From Mycetocola lacteus (GTDB taxonomy: Bacteria > Actinomycetota > Actinomycetes > Actinomycetales > Microbacteriaceae): a stretch of DNA of 64,000 nucleotides. The stretch spans positions 620,001-684,000 of the forward strand of contig NZ_RCUY01000002.1 in the NCBI RefSeq assembly GCF_003667575.1, read 5' to 3'. Shown here one piece after another: positions 62,243 to 64,000 of this stretch. The position numbers were made by a program, and so were the translations under genes. The notes below the pieces were generated by a model. The model made no database searches, was not told where the DNA came from, and saw only the letters and a list, made by a program, of their open reading frames with translations. The number at the start of each line of letters is the position of its first letter. Positions within the stretch are counted from its first letter, which is position 1.

Positions 62243-63589
62243 CTAGCCGTTGACGGCCACGTTTCCGGCGTCCTGAGCCTTCTTCAGGCCCTCCTTGACG
62301 TCGAGCTTTCCCTCGAAAATCTCATTGAAGAGCGGCGTGTAGGCCTCCTGCCCCGCCACAAACTTTCCCCCGTGGAAGGGCGGAATGGTCTTGCCGTCCT
62401 TGACCACGTCAAAGAACGGGGCCACGTTGGTGTCCTTGCCCTTCCAGTAGTCGAAGAACTTTGCCTGCGCGTCCACGACCGCGGGCACATGGGTGCCTTC
62501 GCTGCCGATGAACGCGGCACCCTGGGTGGATCCCAGCCAGGTCAGCAGCTTCTTGATCGCCGGCTGCTTGCTCTTATCGGCGTTGGCATTGCCGGCCACG
62601 GCGATGCCGTTGGTCACCGAGACGCGACCGTCGGGGCCGGCCGGCATCATCGCGACACCCCACTTGAACCCGGCCTGCTCGGACACGGTCTTGAGGTTGT
62701 AGATTCCGGACTGGAAGGTGGCCAGCTTGCCCGCGAGGAACTGATCACGCACCACATCGGTGTTGGCGCTGGTCTCGGCGGCGGGCGGGGCCACCTTCGA
62801 GGTGTTGATGGCGTCAACCACATACTTGATCGCCTCGGCCGAGGCCGGGTTGGCGAAGGTGAACGCGTCGCCGTCCTGGAACTCGCCCCCGTTGGAACCG
62901 ATGAACGGAAGGATGATGGCCTGGCCGTCATTGTTGAGGCTCGTACCGTAGGTCACCGCGGTACCGTCATAGCCCTCGGCCCCGGCGGCCACCCCCGCGG
63001 CGTCCCGGGTGAGTGCCTGGGCGGTCTTCAGATAGGTGTCCTTCTCCGGGTTGGGGTCCCAGGTGAGGTCGTTCAGGGTCTTGGGCTCCACCCCGGCCGC
63101 GCTCAGCAGATCCCCGTTGTAATACACGGCGATGCCGGCATCGTAGAGCTGGGGGACACCCCACAGCTTGCCCGAGCGGGTGTACTGGTCCACCACGCTG
63201 GGCTCCCAGTCACCCTTGGCCCCGTCGCCCAGGGTGGCACCGATGTCCAGCAGGTTGCCGCTGTCCACATAGGCCGGGTAGCTCGAGGCGTTGATCCAGA
63301 ACAGATCGTCGGCGCTCTTGGCGGCCACGTCCTTGCGCAGGGTGGTCCAGTAGTCGCTCCAGGCAACCGTCTTCACGTTGACCTTGATGTCCGAGTTTTC
63401 CTTCTCGAAGGCGTCAAACGACTGGCGGTAGGACTTGGCCACGGCCTCGTCCCAAACGCGCACGGTCAGCTCGGTACCCTCGCCGCTCCCGCTGGCGGAG
63501 TCGGAGGTGCCGTTCGTCCCCGAGCAGGCGGAGAGGAGCAGCGCGGCGGCACCGATGATGGCGGCCGCGGAGAGCTTTTTTCGGATCAT
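62243..63589 (-). CDS. Extracellular sugar-binding lipoprotein of an ABC transporter (orphan)
   Basis: This 448-residue lipoprotein has a signal peptide ending LLLSACS. The mature part has the MalE-like cluster: LTVRVWDEAVAKSYRQSFDAFEKEN at the start and DDLFWINASSYPAYVDSG later, as in carbohydrate uptake family 1 binding proteins. No permease or ATPase gene follows; a terminator comes 12 bases after the stop and the next gene is rpsF. Permeases encoded elsewhere or an upstream unit outside the window would be needed. The sugar is unknown. Confidence 0.88.
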   Translation of the reverse strand: MIRKKLSAAAIIGAAALLLSACSGTNGTSDSASGSGEGTELTVRVWDEAVAKSYRQSFDAFEKENSDIKVNVKTVAWSDYWTTLRKDVAAKSADDLFWINASSYPAYVDSGNLLDIGATLGDGAKGDWEPSVVDQYTRSGKLWGVPQLYDAGIAVYYNGDLLSAAGVEPKTLNDLTWDPNPEKDTYLKTAQALTRDAAGVAAGAEGYDGTAVTYGTSLNNDGQAIILPFIGSNGGEFQDGDAFTFANPASAEAIKYVVDAINTSKVAPPAAETSANTDVVRDQFLAGKLATFQSGIYNLKTVSEQAGFKWGVAMMPAGPDGRVSVTNGIAVAGNANADKSKQPAIKKLLTWLGSTQGAAFIGSEGTHVPAVVDAQAKFFDYWKGKDTNVAPFFDVVKDGKTIPPFHGGKFVAGQEAYTPLFNEIFEGKLDVKEGLKKAQDAGNVAVNG

Positions 63590-63900
63590 GGAGGTTTACG
63601 TCCTTCGTTCGTTCCAGGTGAACGTGGGCTCGGCATTGGCCGGGATGGTCCCACCGTCGAGGGGGATAAAAAACAGTGGTGACGAACACCTGGATTCGTC
63701 ACCACGATCACGAAAAACGTGACACTTTCGTTAACTATTTCATCGTTGCCGCTGAATTCACAAGGCAGCATCGACGCTACCGGCAAGCAATCCTTACCCC
63801 GGATACCCCGAAAAAACCCGCCATTCCGGGGGACAGCGCCGCCCCAGCGGGATCAAAAATCAATTTCGAAAAGGCACGATCTTCGACCCCGGATGAGCCC
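63590..63900 (-). other. Leader and intergenic region of the sugar-binding lipoprotein gene
   Basis: No gene is supported. GTGGTGACGA (63676-63685) pairs with TCGTCACCAC (63696-63705); on the minus strand this stem is followed by a run of six U (about 63674-63669). It ends the gene that stops at 63901 or acts as an attenuator for the lipoprotein gene. Confidence 0.6.
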
Positions 63901-64000
63901 CTACTCCGCGGAACCGCGTGCGGCCCACCAGGCGTGCAGGCGTTCGGCGGCGACCTCGGGCCCGAGCGGACCCTCATCCAGGCGAAGCTCCAGCAACCAG
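63901..64000 (-). CDS. C-terminus of a protein truncated by the window edge
   Basis: The minus strand is open from the window edge to a TAG at 63901-63903 and encodes the last 32 residues, ending RLHAWWAARGSAE. Codon use is the high-GC pattern of the chromosome, and the composition (LRLDEGPLGPEVAAERL) is that of a folded protein end. Too little is present to name a family. Confidence 0.55.
   Translation of the reverse strand, partial: WLLELRLDEGPLGPEVAAERLHAWWAARGSAE

Overview
This window is GC-rich chromosomal DNA from an actinomycete, most likely a member of the Microbacteriaceae. Reasons are the strong G/C third-position bias, the rpsF-ssb-rpsR-rplI order followed by dnaB, a short HU protein, cysteine-free L33 and S14 ribosomal proteins, a CopD-CtaG fusion, and many ATGA-coupled operons with AGGAG-type ribosome binding sites. 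No rRNA, tRNA, CRISPR array, transposase or integrase was found.

Layout. 1-3.2 kb: the 3' part of a GH106-like glycosidase and a FucU-type mutarotase whose 3' end is followed by tandem copies of itself. 3.2-6.2 kb: an MFS exporter and an SDR protein divergent from a TetR regulator with two palindromic operators. 6.3-12.1 kb: a DUF1684 protein, an NCS1 permease with a hydantoinase-type protein and a DUF917 protein, and a membrane protein. 12.1-13.9 kb: two paralogous membrane proteins. 14-19.9 kb: a four-gene sugar operon (two TIM-barrel isomerases, two Gfo/Idh/MocA oxidoreductases) divergent from a ROK regulator. 20-21.3 kb: one AT-richer gene, a probable HEPN plus NTF2-like protein. 21.5-32.1 kb: YigZ, a HEAT-like giant protein, DUF2470 and heme oxygenase (haem iron use), a Pif1-like helicase, a PadR-controlled membrane protein, a 50-residue small protein, and CopD-CtaG. 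32.1-38.8 kb: HU, zinc-free ribosomal proteins, two divergent TetR paralogues, and a zur-znuBCA zinc uptake locus with a 34-base near-palindromic Zur-type box. 38.9-42.1 kb: glycine betaine/proline ABC transporter. 42.6-47.1 kb: an aminotransferase with E1alpha, E1beta and E2 of a 2-oxoacid dehydrogenase. 47.2-49.5 kb: small holin-like membrane protein, low-molecular-weight phosphatase, purB. 49.6-54.1 kb: an AT-richer accessory island with a two-gene membrane operon, a membrane-anchored unknown and an Abi_C-type HEPN protein. 54.2-64 kb: membrane proteins, dnaB with DnaA boxes, a secreted lipase, rplI-rpsR-ssb-rpsF, an orphan sugar-binding lipoprotein, and the C-terminus of a further gene.

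The most unusual recurring feature is that four separate genes (fucU, the last isomerase of the sugar operon, hup and dnaB) are followed by partial copies of their own 3' ends. In fucU and the isomerase the well-preserved copies differ from the gene only at synonymous positions. This looks like scars of allele replacement by a diverged homologue. The two AT-richer segments carry HEPN-type genes and are the best places to look for undescribed phage-defence functions.
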